A DNA stretch of 64,000 nucleotides. It comes from Fodinisporobacter ferrooxydans. Lineage in GTDB: Bacteria > Bacillota > Bacilli > Tumebacillales > MYW30-H2. This document shows positions 43,161 through 51,948 of the stretch, piece by piece. A program made the translations under genes and the position numbers. The notes beneath the pieces are model-generated. The model worked only from the letters and a program-made list of their open reading frames with translations, had not been told where the DNA came from and did no database searches. Within the stretch, counting starts at the first letter, position 1, and each line of letters opens with the position of its first letter. The stretch covers positions 3,551,501-3,615,500 of the forward strand of contig NZ_CP089291.1 in assembly GCF_022818495.1 (NCBI RefSeq). The letters run 5' to 3'.

Positions 43161-43204
43161 AACCTGTATCTGTAAAATAAAAACATTTACTGATACAGGT
43201 TTTT
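43161..43204 (+). terminator. Terminator between the reductase operon and formate dehydrogenase
   Basis: AACCTGTATC (43161-43170) pairs with GATACAGGTT (43192-43201), with inner arms GTAAA/TTTAC, followed by TTTTC. It ends only 26 bases before the next start, so it could also act as an attenuator for it. Confidence 0.75.
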
Positions 43205-43229
43205 CATATCTTGGAAAGAAGGGACACGT

Positions 43230-45344
43230 ATGTCTACAGTGCTCCAAAGGCAGAAAACCATTTCGTCTGTCTGCAGTTTTTGCGGGACTGGCTGCGGCAT
43301 TGAGCTGACTGTCGAGGACGGAAAAATCATCTCCGTCAAGGGCGACAAAACATCGCCTGTCAGCCATGGAGAGACTTGCGTGAAAGGAACGCAAGGATGG
43401 ACGTATATTCAGTCGGAAAAACGCTTGACGCATCCCTTGATTCGGCGTGACGGCATACTTCAGAAGGCATCTTGGGACGAGGCGATGGAAGTGATCGCAT
43501 CGGCGATCCAACGATTAAAATTGCAATATGGCCCGGATGCATTCGGTTGTTTCAGTTCGTCAAGATCGACAAATGAATTGAACTTTCTTGCCCAGAAATT
43601 TATGAGGCAGGTCATTGGCAGCAACAACGTAGACAGTTGCAACCGGACTTGACACGCTCCAAGCGTCGTCAGTTTGACGACTGTGTTTGGAAGCGGAGCC
43701 GATACCGGTTCGTATACCGATTTTGAGAATACGGATGTCATTTTGGTGTGGGGCTCCAATACTCAGGAAGCCCACCCGATTGTCTACAATCACATCCGCA
43801 GGGGAATCAAGAACGGAGCCAAAATGGTGCTGGTTGATCCGCGGAAACTGCCGATGGTAAACTTCGCGGAAGATTGGCTGCCCGTCAATGTCGGTACGGA
43901 TATTGCTCTAGCAAATGCCATGGGCCACGTGATTATTAAAGAAAATTTGTATAACAAGACCTTTATTGAAAACGCCACAGAGTTTTTTGAAACATATCGA
44001 ACCCAGGTGGATAAGTACACACCGGAATTTGCAGAGCAATTGACAGGGGTGCCGCAAGAGAAAATACGTGCTGCTGCGCGTTTGTATGCAACGGCCAACC
44101 GGGCCATGATCGCATGGACATTGGGAGTCACTGAGCATCATAACGGCACAAACAACGTTCATGCACTGATCAATCTGGCATTGCTTACAGGGCATGTAGG
44201 GAAGCCCGGAAGTGGACTGATGCCATTGCGAGGACAGAACAATGTTCAAGGTGGCGGAGACATGGGGGCATTACCGAATAAGTTGCCTGGTTTCTTTAAC
44301 GTCGAGGACGATGAAGCCAGAGAACGTTTTGAAAACGCGTGGAATTGTTCAATTCCGCCGAAAAATGGCCGTCATTTGTCCGGCATGCTGGATGCCATGC
44401 GTGATCGGGAAATCAAATGTCTCTATGTAATTGGCGAAAACCCGGTTCAGTCTGACGCAAATACAACGGCAGTTGCTGAGGCTTTGTCCAACTTGGAGTT
44501 TATGGTCGTTCAGGATTTGTTTCTCACGAAGACCGCGCAAATGGCGGATGTCGTGTTGCCTGCTGCCGGCTGGGCAGAGGTCGACGGAACGTATACGAAC
44601 AGCGAACGCGGGGTGCAGCGTGTGCGAAAGGCCGTTGATCCGCCTGGGGAAGCACGCGACGATTTGGAAATCATCACAAACATGGCGAACCGTCTTGGTG
44701 TGAGTTGGAACTATGGAACGGCTGAAGACGTATGGAATGAATTGCGATCCCTTTCTCCCGCCCATTTCGGTATGACGTATGAGCGGCTGGATCGCGAGTA
44801 TGAACTGCAATGGCCTTGTCCCAAAGTGGATGAACCGCCGATTAAGATTTTGCATACGCGCCTTCATACAGATGATGTGGGCCCCAAGGCCAAATTTGTA
44901 CCGGTGGATTTCGAAGCGCCAATCGATCAAACCGATGCAACACATCCGTTCGTTCTTATCACGGGGCGGCGGCTGGCGTTTTACAATACGGGAGTGACGA
45001 CAAGCAACTATGATTCAAAGGTAAAAGATCAGGAAGAATACCTGGAAATCAGTGCGGAAGATGCGGAACGGCTCGGAATCGGGAACGGAACGGTCGTTCG
45101 GGTGTCATCCCGTCGCGGAAGCGTACTTGTGCCCGCTCGATTATCCAACAAAATGACTGCAGGCAATTTGTTTATGGCATTTCACTTCCCTGACAAGGTA
45201 GACACAAATGTTTTGACCAGTGACGCCGTGGATACAAAGTCCGGTGTAGCGCCTTTCAAATATACTGCAGTAAAGATCGAAGTAATTGATGAAGCGATTG
45301 ATCTGCAACTTGCGGCAGCAAAGCATATACGGGAGAATTTTTAA
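43230..45344 (+). CDS. fdhF: Formate dehydrogenase alpha subunit, selenocysteine-containing
   Basis: 704 residues when the in-frame TGA at 43650-43652 is read as selenocysteine at residue 141. The family motif is DSCNRT-U-HAPSV, where relatives have Sec or Cys at this position and it ligates molybdenum or tungsten. The N-terminus has the 4Fe-4S ligands CSFCGTGC...GETCVKG; bis-MGD binding regions follow (VWGSNTQEAHPI, GENPVQSDANT, the C-terminal HPFVLITGRRLAFYNTGV domain). Total length equals the E. coli FdhF type. A hairpin starts 12 bases after the TGA (next entry). Reading the TGA as a stop would leave 140 residues without the active site. Selenocysteine-pathway genes are not in this window. 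Confidence 0.88.
43653..43691 (+). promoter_or_regulatory. SECIS-like hairpin for selenocysteine insertion
   Basis: Immediately after the TGA, GTCGTCA (43665-43671) and TGACGAC (43675-43681) form a 7-bp stem with loop GTT. A lower stem TCCAA (43658-43662)/TTGGA (43687-43691) extends it. Bacterial SECIS elements are coding-region hairpins at this distance with G and U in the apical loop, recognised by SelB. Confidence 0.78.
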
Positions 45345-45385
45345 CCAACAAACCAATACTCTGCAATACCTAAGATTTCACGTCT

Positions 45386-45411
45386 AAAAGCACCGGATTT
45401 GGTGCTTTTTT
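45386..45411 (+). terminator. Terminator after formate dehydrogenase
   Basis: AGCACC (45389-45394), loop GGATTT, GGTGCT (45401-45406), then a T-run. Confidence 0.9.
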
Positions 45412-45457
45412 CAATTTGGGATCAGCAGGAGCTAAGTATACTTGCAATCGAAATGAA

Positions 45458-45502
45458 TTGACAAATACCGAATAAACAACGTAATATACCTATGGTGGTA
45501 TA
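45458..45502 (+). promoter_or_regulatory. Promoter with CsoR/CstR-type operator before the zinc-ribbon gene
   Basis: -35 TTGACA (45458-45463) and -10 TAATAT (45482-45487), 18 bases apart. Over the -10 and just after it lies TATACC (45485-45490)-N6-GGTATA (45497-45502). The same half-sites and spacing recur at 45949 before the sulfide-oxidation genes. The pattern resembles CsoR/CstR-family operators. Confidence 0.65.
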
Positions 45503-45585
45503 CAATAATCATGAAGCGTATCCGCTCATTCAATTTTTTGTTCATGGCTTTCATGAATGATTTACGAGAAAGGGATGATAGAATC

Positions 45586-45780
45586 ATGCCGCGAATTCAT
45601 TTTATTTGCAAATCCTGCGGGGAAATATTTGTTGAGTTTGTGAAATTTGAGGATCGGGATAAACTAACATGCCCTGCATGCGGATCGAAGGAAATAAAGC
45701 AAGATTTCTCTGGAAAGTGGAACGGGAGCGTTTATGGCGGTTCCAGTCAAAATAAACCTAAGTCTTCCGGATTTACTTGA
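45586..45780 (+). CDS. FmdB-type zinc-ribbon protein
   Basis: 64-residue small protein with a zinc ribbon formed by CKSCGE and CPACGS, beginning MPRIHFICKSCGEIF and ending in a Gly/Ser/Lys tail. ATG 45586 follows GAGAAAGGGATGATAG; the frame is open upstream to 45511 but without an RBS. FmdB-type proteins are putative regulators, and they often sit near formate or amide metabolism genes, but the operator shared with the SQR operon suggests a sulfur-stress link here. Confidence 0.75.
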   Translation: MPRIHFICKSCGEIFVEFVKFEDRDKLTCPACGSKEIKQDFSGKWNGSVYGGSSQNKPKSSGFT

Positions 45781-45823
45781 GCGTCCTGTTAATGGAAGGC
45801 GGCGCCTCCCAAAATGTCTTAAT

Positions 45824-45871
45824 AAAAACGAAACAAGGCGGATTTTCCCGCCTTGTTTCGTTTTTTTTTTT
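45824..45871 (+). terminator. Strong terminator after the zinc-ribbon gene
   Basis: A stem of about 16 bp, AACGAAACAAGGCGG paired with CCGCCTTGTTTCG, is followed by more than ten T residues. The flanking A-run makes it bidirectional. Confidence 0.95.
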
Positions 45872-45948
45872 TGCCCGTGTGCACATGAACAAAAACAGAA
45901 AAATCATGCTTTTTTACTATGTCAAATAGTCCGATTTGATCATCGACC

Positions 45949-45968
45949 ATATACCCATATAGGTATAT
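45949..45968. promoter_or_regulatory. CsoR/CstR-type operator before the sulfide-oxidation operon
   Basis: ATATACC (45949-45955)-N6-GGTATAT (45962-45968) has the same half-site and spacing as the element at 45485. In relatives, CstR responds to persulfide and controls SQR/TusA/DsrE genes, which matches the genes downstream. No CsoR-type gene is in the window. Confidence 0.68.
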
Positions 45969-45998
45969 GATGAAAGCAAATACAAGGAGGTGCTGGTA

Positions 45999-46022
45999 AT
46001 GAATTGTGACGGGTACGGGTAA
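45999..46022 (+). CDS. Possible leader peptide MNCDGYG
   Basis: A strong AAGGAGGTG at 45984-45992 is followed by ATG and seven codons (MNCDGYG) ending in TAA. A second frame from GTG 46006 encodes 34 residues to 46110 (VTGTGKTFARILAEFG...). Neither is recognised. The SD may indicate a small leader ORF or a decayed gene in the 140-base leader before the SQR gene. Confidence 0.25.
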   Translation: MNCDGYG

Positions 46023-46140
46023 GACGTTTGCCAGAATTCTCGCCGAATTTGGAACAAGTACTTATTTTCTTGGATATTTATTTCGTTTGCAGTATTCCCG
46101 TAAGCCTTAATTCACGAGATCGGTTAAGAAGGTGTGGCAA

Positions 46141-47283
46141 ATGGCAAAACGAGTAGTTTTTCTGGGCGCCGGAACCGGCGGCACAATGGCTGCAAATCGA
46201 CTCGCCCGTGAAATGTCCGAAGAGATACAGCGCAATGAGTTAGAAATCATTTTGCTGGGAGACACGGATCAACACGTATATCAACCGGGATTTCTTTATA
46301 TTGCCTTGGACCGGGAAATTCCAGAAAAGTATAAGCGTTCCCAACAACAATTGATTGTGCCGGGAGTTCAATTTGTAGTTGATTCTGTGAAAGAGATTCA
46401 GGCTCAACAACGAACAATTATTACAAAAAAAGGACATCGAATTCCGTATGACTTCCTTGTCGTCGCGACCGGATCCGTGCCAAATCTTGATTCGATACCC
46501 GGGTTCAGGCAAGATGCGAATTCATTCTATACGTTGTCAGAAGCTTTGCGTTTGCGAGAGAAAATTCAATCGTTTAAAGGCGGAAAAGTAGTAATGATTG
46601 TGGGTGTGCCGCATAAATGTCCGGTTGCACCACTGGAGTTTATGTTTATGCTTGATGATTCACTTCGCCAGGCTGGAAAACGGGAGGATGCAGAGCTTGT
46701 TTATACGTACCCGATCGGTCGGCTTCACTCCCTTGTCCCCGTGGCAGAATGGGCCGAAAAAGAATTCGAGAAACGCAATATTAAAGGAGAAACATTTTTT
46801 AATGTGGAAAGCATTGATCCGGCAAACCATACAGTTTTTACTCTGGAAGGTGAAGAAGTAAAGTATGATCTGCTAATCGGGATTCCTCCACATGAAGGAG
46901 CGCCGGTGATACGAAATAGCGGATTAGGCGATGCGGAGGGCTGGCTGCCGACAGATCCCAAAACACTGAAGTTGAAAGGAAATGAACACATCTATGTACT
47001 GGGTGATGCTACAGATCTCCCCATTTCCAAAGCAGGCTCCACAGCACATTATCAGTCGGAAGTTGTTGCAAGAAATCTTATTCATGAGCTAAGAGGCGAA
47101 CCGCCAACCACTTTATACAATGGCAAAGTATTTTGCTTTATCGAGTCTGGTCTTGAAGAAGCTACACATATTACGTTTGACTATCGTACACCGCCGCAAC
47201 CTGCAAAAGCCACCACTATGACCCACATGTTTAAACTTGCTTTTAATGAAATGTATTGGCTCTCGCTGCGTGGACTTATCTAA
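46141..47283 (+). CDS. sqr: Sulfide:quinone oxidoreductase-like FAD protein
   Basis: 380-residue flavoprotein that would oxidise sulfide to persulfide/polysulfide and pass electrons to quinone at the membrane. FAD-binding GAGTGGTMAANRLAR is at the N-terminus; YDFLVVATGSVPNLDSIPG is typical of the fold. Redox cysteine candidates are in VPHKCPVAPLEF (about residue 160) and KVFCFIESG. The C-terminal amphipathic segment FKLAFNEMYWLSLRGLI suits membrane attachment. ATG 46141 follows AAGGTGTGG. It heads a sulfur operon with DUF1641, DsrE-like and TusA genes. Confidence 0.87.
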   Translation: MAKRVVFLGAGTGGTMAANRLAREMSEEIQRNELEIILLGDTDQHVYQPGFLYIALDREIPEKYKRSQQQLIVPGVQFVVDSVKEIQAQQRTIITKKGHRIPYDFLVVATGSVPNLDSIPGFRQDANSFYTLSEALRLREKIQSFKGGKVVMIVGVPHKCPVAPLEFMFMLDDSLRQAGKREDAELVYTYPIGRLHSLVPVAEWAEKEFEKRNIKGETFFNVESIDPANHTVFTLEGEEVKYDLLIGIPPHEGAPVIRNSGLGDAEGWLPTDPKTLKLKGNEHIYVLGDATDLPISKAGSTAHYQSEVVARNLIHELRGEPPTTLYNGKVFCFIESGLEEATHITFDYRTPPQPAKATTMTHMFKLAFNEMYWLSLRGLI

Positions 47284-47303
47284 TCGAGGGGCGAGTGATC
47301 CTT

Positions 47304-47924
47304 ATGAACGGGAACGTGAATCCGGAAACTTTGAGCCAATCTGACAATGCACCCATTTTATCCATTGAATCGGAATTGAATGAACAGACAATCGGAAACA
47401 TTCGGGAATTGGCAGTCCTGTTAAACGCCATGCGCGATGCGATGACTCCGGAAATTGTCGGGGAAATGGTCGGTTCGTTTGTGAAAATTGTTACATTGGC
47501 TGATCAATTGAATCAACCTTCAACCTTGCGATTGGTGGATTTCTATTTGACCCATGCGGAAACAGTCGAACAACTGTTTAAAAGAATCGCAAAAATGGAA
47601 GACAATGGTTTTTTGGAACGGTTGGAGAATTTGTTGCCGGTTATGGGAGCCATGCTGGATGTTCTGTCTCCTGAAATTCTAATAAGTTTGTTGCGATCTG
47701 TTGTTCAAATAATCGAATTATTGGATGCTTTCTTGCAAACTGATATTTCCAAAAAATTTCCAGACATCATAAATGATTTTGATAAAAGGTTGCAAGAAAC
47801 ACGAAAACAGAAAGGCATGGTGCAACTCATGAAGCAACTGCGGGAACCGGAATTGCAAGCCGGACTTCACACAGTGTTCCAACTGCTCCGAAGCATTGGA
47901 ATCCATACTGCCAACAATAACTGA
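47304..47924 (+). CDS. DUF1641-family protein
   Basis: 206 residues, helical and acidic, resembling DUF1641 proteins that commonly accompany sulfide:quinone reductases or formate dehydrogenases. Repeating helical stretches include NIRELAVLLNAMRDAMTPEIVGEMVGS and ERLENLLPVMGAMLDVLSPEILISLLRSV. ATG 47304 follows GAGGGGCGAG. There are no cysteines for chemistry, so a scaffold or accessory role for SQR is likely; this is inferred from co-occurrence. Confidence 0.75.
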   Translation: MNGNVNPETLSQSDNAPILSIESELNEQTIGNIRELAVLLNAMRDAMTPEIVGEMVGSFVKIVTLADQLNQPSTLRLVDFYLTHAETVEQLFKRIAKMEDNGFLERLENLLPVMGAMLDVLSPEILISLLRSVVQIIELLDAFLQTDISKKFPDIINDFDKRLQETRKQKGMVQLMKQLREPELQAGLHTVFQLLRSIGIHTANNN

Positions 47925-48016
47925 ATACAAATTCCTGTATCAAGTCAACTTCATGGAAAACTCATTCAAAAATCAATTGTTCAAAATCTGGTGACTGATA
48001 AAAAGGAGGAGTTTCA

Positions 48017-48439
48017 ATGAGTGGGCAAAAACGTATGAGTATTGTAGTGTTTAATGGAACGGTGGATAAACTGTATCCCGTATCGATCATTAGTTCTGGT
48101 GCGGTCATGAATGATATGAAAGTCGATATTTTTCTTACATTCTGGGGATTGATGGTATTCCGCAAAGGAGAGCCCTATAAGGTTCAGAACGTCAGCAAGG
48201 ATTATGAAGCAATGGGTCCGGCGATGATGCGAATGATGCAAGAGAAGAACGTGCCTTCTTGGTATGACACCTTGCTCCAGGCTAAAGAACTTGGTGATGT
48301 AAAAGTTCATGCCTGCGCAATGACGGCAGATCTTTTTGATCTTGGCATCGAAGACTTTGAACCTATTATTGATGATGTGATTGGCGTCGGCGAGTTTGTC
48401 GAAATGACAGGACAGTCTGATTCTACACTATTCATTTAA
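48017..48439 (+). CDS. DsrE/DsrF-like sulfur carrier family protein
   Basis: 140 residues of the DsrE2-like fold. The N-terminal SIVVFNGTVDKLYPVSIISSGAVMNDMKVDIFLTFWGLMVF is the family start, and the conserved cysteine lies in VKVHACAMTADLFDLG. Such proteins bind persulfide on this Cys and hand it to TusA-type carriers. RBS AAAAGGAGGAG. It lies 92 bases after DUF1641 and 17 before tusA. Confidence 0.83.
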   Translation: MSGQKRMSIVVFNGTVDKLYPVSIISSGAVMNDMKVDIFLTFWGLMVFRKGEPYKVQNVSKDYEAMGPAMMRMMQEKNVPSWYDTLLQAKELGDVKVHACAMTADLFDLGIEDFEPIIDDVIGVGEFVEMTGQSDSTLFI

Positions 48440-48456
48440 GGAATGGGGTGCAAAAT

Positions 48457-48696
48457 ATGGGAAACGAAACAGTTACTCGCGAAATTGATGCTCGAGGAAG
48501 CTACTGCCCTGGCCCAATGATGGAATTGATCCGGGTGATACGTTCCGCTCAAGTTGGAGAAGTGATTTCTGTCCTTTCCACTGACCAAGGTTCAAGACGC
48601 GACATTCCCAAATGGGTAGAAAAAGCCAAACAAGAGTTAGTGGGAATTGAACCATTGGATGGATATGATCGAATTATCGTTCGCAAAATTAAATAG
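48457..48696 (+). CDS. tusA: TusA-family sulfurtransferase
   Basis: 79 residues. DARGSYCPGPMMELIRVIRSA contains the CPxP motif whose Cys carries a persulfide; the rest is the small alpha/beta fold (VLSTDQGSRRDIPKWVEKA). ATG 48457 is used; GTG 48448 is also in frame. With DsrE-like protein and SQR it forms a persulfide relay that moves oxidised sulfide to downstream acceptors. Confidence 0.9.
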   Translation: MGNETVTREIDARGSYCPGPMMELIRVIRSAQVGEVISVLSTDQGSRRDIPKWVEKAKQELVGIEPLDGYDRIIVRKIK

Positions 48697-48793
48697 ATCA
48701 TGAATAGTTTCCGCCAATCCATCCGTAAAGCCCTGGAAAGGATGATTTAACTCCTCGGCAGGGTGAAGAATTTGTAAATAGAGTTTGTAATAG

Positions 48794-48821
48794 AAAAGCA
48801 CCGGAACGGGTGCTTTTTTTG
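48794..48821 (+). terminator. Terminator of the sulfide operon
   Basis: AGCACC (48797-48802) and GGTGCT (48809-48814), followed by seven T. Confidence 0.92.
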
Positions 48822-49151
48822 TCGATGTCGCAAAGGCCGCTCTCTCTTATGGAATGTTTTGTCAACCAAGGCATGCAACAAATGTACACACGCTTCCGGC
48901 ACGATTTGCAAATGGAACGGACAACCAGAATGTAACATCATTCCTCCTTGTTTATAACATGAAAATCCTATATGAATTTTATGTTGTAATGGTTTTGCGT
49001 TGCAAATCAAAATATAAAAGCAAATATGAATCCGTTCACATCGATTTTTCCAAATCGATGCTGTATATTTTTAAAATATCATACTCTATACGTCTGGTAT
49101 TTATCCTTCAGCTCTGATCGTTTCTCGGATTTAAAATTATATCGGCAAGTA
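48822..49151. other. Non-coding stretch
   Basis: A/T-rich sequence without a gene I can support on either strand. It separates the sulfide operon from the promoter at 49152. The leader from 49218 to 49540 contains short open frames on the plus strand, but none has an RBS or a recognisable product. Confidence 0.5.
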
Positions 49152-49217
49152 TTGACAGATAAACTTGATAATATTATATTACATATATATTAATAATAAT
49201 TATTAAATTGTAATATA
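49152..49217 (+). promoter_or_regulatory. Promoter with nested palindromes before paaX
   Basis: -35 TTGACA (49152-49157), 17-base spacer, -10 TATATT (49175-49180). The -10 is part of TATATTACA (49175-49183), which pairs with TGTAATATA (49209-49217), and a second palindrome TTAATAATAATTATTAA (49190-49206) lies between them. The site is suited to a dimeric repressor such as PaaX encoded downstream. Confidence 0.68.
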
Positions 49218-49540
49218 TAAAAGGGGGCAGATATAACAGAATGTAAAGATCGATTCGCCATCGGCAACACGTCATGAAGTTTGCCGAGAAGCTTGCAAGA
49301 AGTTTTAAAGCGTGTTCGCTGGATTTTGGGCTTTGGGAGAGCACAATGTGTCGAACAACATCGCTGTTTCAACCGCAAACGTGTGTTTGATGGCATCAAG
49401 TGGCACCGCTGTCACAATCATTTCAAACATCTCATCGTTCGGATTCACCGGTCCGATCGCGATCTTTGGATCGAAATACAGCCACGCACTACAATACTAC
49501 GATTGATACTATTACTGTGGCTAGGAGATTGACATTTGAA

Positions 49541-50380
49541 ATGAAACCAGCATCTGTTCTTTTTACGTTAATTGGCGATTTTTATCGGAACCTGGACATG
49601 AAAGTGTGGGTAGGCAGTCTGATTCAATACATGGAACAATTTGCGATTTCTGATGGAACCGTCAGAGTTACTTTGTCTCGCATGGTTCAGCAAGGGTTGA
49701 TTGAATCACATAAAGTTGGTCAAAAAGGCTATTATTCGGTAACCGACAAAGGTCGGAGACGAGTAAAAAATGGCATTTCAAGGGTCTATAACTTTGAAGA
49801 TATTCCTTGGGACGGGAATTGGAGAATTGTTCTATGCAACATGGCGGAATTGGAGAAAGACAGCAAAGAAAATTTTAAAAAAGAGCTGCAGTGGACCGGC
49901 TATGGCTACCTGGGAAATAACACTTGGATAAGCCCGCATAACCGGCATTCACACGTCATATCCATCGCAGACGAATATGGAATTTCGGATCATGTCGATC
50001 TATTTACCGGCAGGTATGACGGCCCGGAATCCTATCGCAGAATTGTAGAAAAAGCATGGGATTTTTGCGAGATTGAGGAACAATATAAACTTTTTTTACA
50101 AAAATTCGAACCCGAATTTCAAAGGAATTTTCTGTTGTCGATGGATGGCAACCTGACCGAAAGTGACGCCTTTGTACAGCGAATCATGCTGGTTCATGAG
50201 TATCGCAAATTTCTCTTCATTGATCCGAGATTGCCAAAAGAGGTATTGCCAAGTGATTGGATCGGAGATGAAGCGAGATCGCTTTTTCGAAAGTATCATC
50301 AATTTTTGTCGCCGCTTGCAGAAAAATTTTTCTATCAAAATCTGGTGGTTATGAATGAAGGCGAGGAAGGGATTACATGA
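49541..50380 (+). CDS. PaaX-family transcriptional repressor
   Basis: 279 residues. N-terminal winged helix (SVLFTLIGDFYRNLDMKVWVGSLIQYMEQFAISDGTVRVTLSRMVQQGLIESHKVGQKGYYSVTDKGRRRV), then a ferredoxin-like domain with DGNWRIVLCNM and a C-terminal PaaX domain with RIMLVHEYRKFLFIDPRLPKEVLPSDWIGDEA. PaaX proteins repress aromatic-acid operons and are released by aryl-CoA thioesters. ATG 49541 is the most conserved-looking start. It overlaps the aldehyde dehydrogenase gene by four bases, so regulator and enzymes are cotranscribed. Confidence 0.88.
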   Translation: MKPASVLFTLIGDFYRNLDMKVWVGSLIQYMEQFAISDGTVRVTLSRMVQQGLIESHKVGQKGYYSVTDKGRRRVKNGISRVYNFEDIPWDGNWRIVLCNMAELEKDSKENFKKELQWTGYGYLGNNTWISPHNRHSHVISIADEYGISDHVDLFTGRYDGPESYRRIVEKAWDFCEIEEQYKLFLQKFEPEFQRNFLLSMDGNLTESDAFVQRIMLVHEYRKFLFIDPRLPKEVLPSDWIGDEARSLFRKYHQFLSPLAEKFFYQNLVVMNEGEEGIT

Positions 50381-51861
50381 CCTTGAAGAAAATCTATCCG
50401 CTCTTTATCAATGGAGAATTTGTCGACAGCAGCAACGGCGCCTTTTTCGACACCTATAATCCGGCAACGGGCGAGGTTCTTGCACAAGTGGCTAAGGGCA
50501 CAAAAGAGGATGTCGACAAGGCGGTGGCAGCAGCCCGCCAAGCATTTAAACAAGGGCCTTGGTCGAAAATGACCGGGGCGAAACGCGCCCGCTTATTGAA
50601 CGAAATTGCCAGAATCATGAGAAATCGGCTCGATGAAATCACCGAGTTGGAAGTTCTCAATAGCGGAAAGACCGTTCCGACAGCAAAAGGCCAGATTATA
50701 CAGGCCATTGAAGACTTCGAGTTTTATGCATCGGCTACGGTAACATTGGCGGGACAAACGGTCCCAATGCCGAACGGGTTCTTTACGTATACACTCAAAG
50801 AACCGTTAGGCGTTTGCGGACAGATTATTCCCTGGAATTATCCGTTCATGATGGCGGCTTGGAAGATTGCGCCGGCATTGGCGGCAGGTTGTACGGTTAT
50901 CCTGAAGCCGGCAAGCAATACGCCAATCACCGCACTGCTCCTCGCAGAAATCTGTCAGGAAGCCGGCGTTCCCGCAGGTGTTGTAAACGTCGTATCAGGC
51001 AGTGGCGCGGAGATCGGGCCATACATCAGTGATCATCCGGGAATCGATAAAATCGCCTTTACAGGGGAAACCGCTACCGGGAAAGATATCATGGCAAGAG
51101 CCGCTCATACCATTAAGAGAGTTACGTTGGAATTGGGCGGCAAATCTGCCAATATCGTGTTTGATGACGCGGACATCGATGCTGCGGTCGACGGTTCCTT
51201 GCATGGCATTTATTACAATACCGGCCAATCGTGTGAAGCACGTTCAAGATTGTTTGTTCACGAGAAGATTTATGATGCGTTTATGGGAAAATTTTTGGAT
51301 AAAGTCAGCCGCATTCAAGTTGGAGATCCATTCGACAGTTCTGTGCACGTGGGAGCCATTGTCTCAAAGGCGCAAGAACAAGTGATCGATCAATATGTAA
51401 GAATTGCGGAAGAAGAAGGCGCAGAAGTTTTATATGGTGGCAGGCGCCCGGAAGGTCCTGGTTTTGAAAACGGTTACTGGTATATGCCGACTGTCATCGC
51501 GAATGTGACAAACAACATGCGCGTGGCGCAGGAAGAAATTTTCGGTCCGGTTGTAGTCGTTATGAAATTTCGTGAGGAAGAGGATGTGATCAAGCAGGCA
51601 AACGATTCGATGTATGGTCTGGCCGGAGCTGTTTGGACACGCGATCACGCCAGGGCATACCGCGTTTCGTCCGCGATCCGCGCAGGGATTGTGATGGTCA
51701 ACTCGCCGATTTCCGCATTCCCGGGCGTCGCATTTGGCGGCTACAAACAGTCCGGATTCGGAAGAGAATTGGCGCTTGAAACATTAAATTTATACACGGA
51801 AACCAAAAGTGTGGTTTCCTATGTCGGCAAACGTCCGTTAAATCTATTAGGTGTGAAATAG
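50377..51861 (+). CDS. NAD(P)-dependent aldehyde dehydrogenase
   Basis: 494 residues, complete ALDH fold. The Rossmann loop is FTGETATGKDIM, the general-base Glu is in LELGGKSANIVFDDAD, and the catalytic Cys is in YNTGQSCEARSRLF. The central PWNYPFMMAAWKIAPALAAGCTVILKPAS is typical. In this operon it may oxidise an aromatic aldehyde (benzaldehyde/vanillin type) made by hydratase/lyase action on an aryl-propenoyl-CoA; other aldehydes are possible. Confidence 0.9.
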   Translation: MTLKKIYPLFINGEFVDSSNGAFFDTYNPATGEVLAQVAKGTKEDVDKAVAAARQAFKQGPWSKMTGAKRARLLNEIARIMRNRLDEITELEVLNSGKTVPTAKGQIIQAIEDFEFYASATVTLAGQTVPMPNGFFTYTLKEPLGVCGQIIPWNYPFMMAAWKIAPALAAGCTVILKPASNTPITALLLAEICQEAGVPAGVVNVVSGSGAEIGPYISDHPGIDKIAFTGETATGKDIMARAAHTIKRVTLELGGKSANIVFDDADIDAAVDGSLHGIYYNTGQSCEARSRLFVHEKIYDAFMGKFLDKVSRIQVGDPFDSSVHVGAIVSKAQEQVIDQYVRIAEEEGAEVLYGGRRPEGPGFENGYWYMPTVIANVTNNMRVAQEEIFGPVVVVMKFREEEDVIKQANDSMYGLAGAVWTRDHARAYRVSSAIRAGIVMVNSPISAFPGVAFGGYKQSGFGRELALETLNLYTETKSVVSYVGKRPLNLLGVK

Positions 51862-51948
51862 AAATAAACAAATTTGCCGTTTAAATAGCGTGTTCGGAAG
51901 ATTCAATAAACATACCATTTCAAAACTTACAATTGGAGGGTTCTACAC

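Noticed and set aside
43674..45344. Separate shorter formate dehydrogenase gene starting after the TGA
   Set aside because: It has no RBS, lacks the Fe-S and active-site region, and is in the same frame as the upstream part, so read-through as selenocysteine explains it better.
49281..49532. Two short frames in the leader before paaX
   Set aside because: No RBS and no recognisable sequence; a partial gene remnant is possible but cannot be supported.
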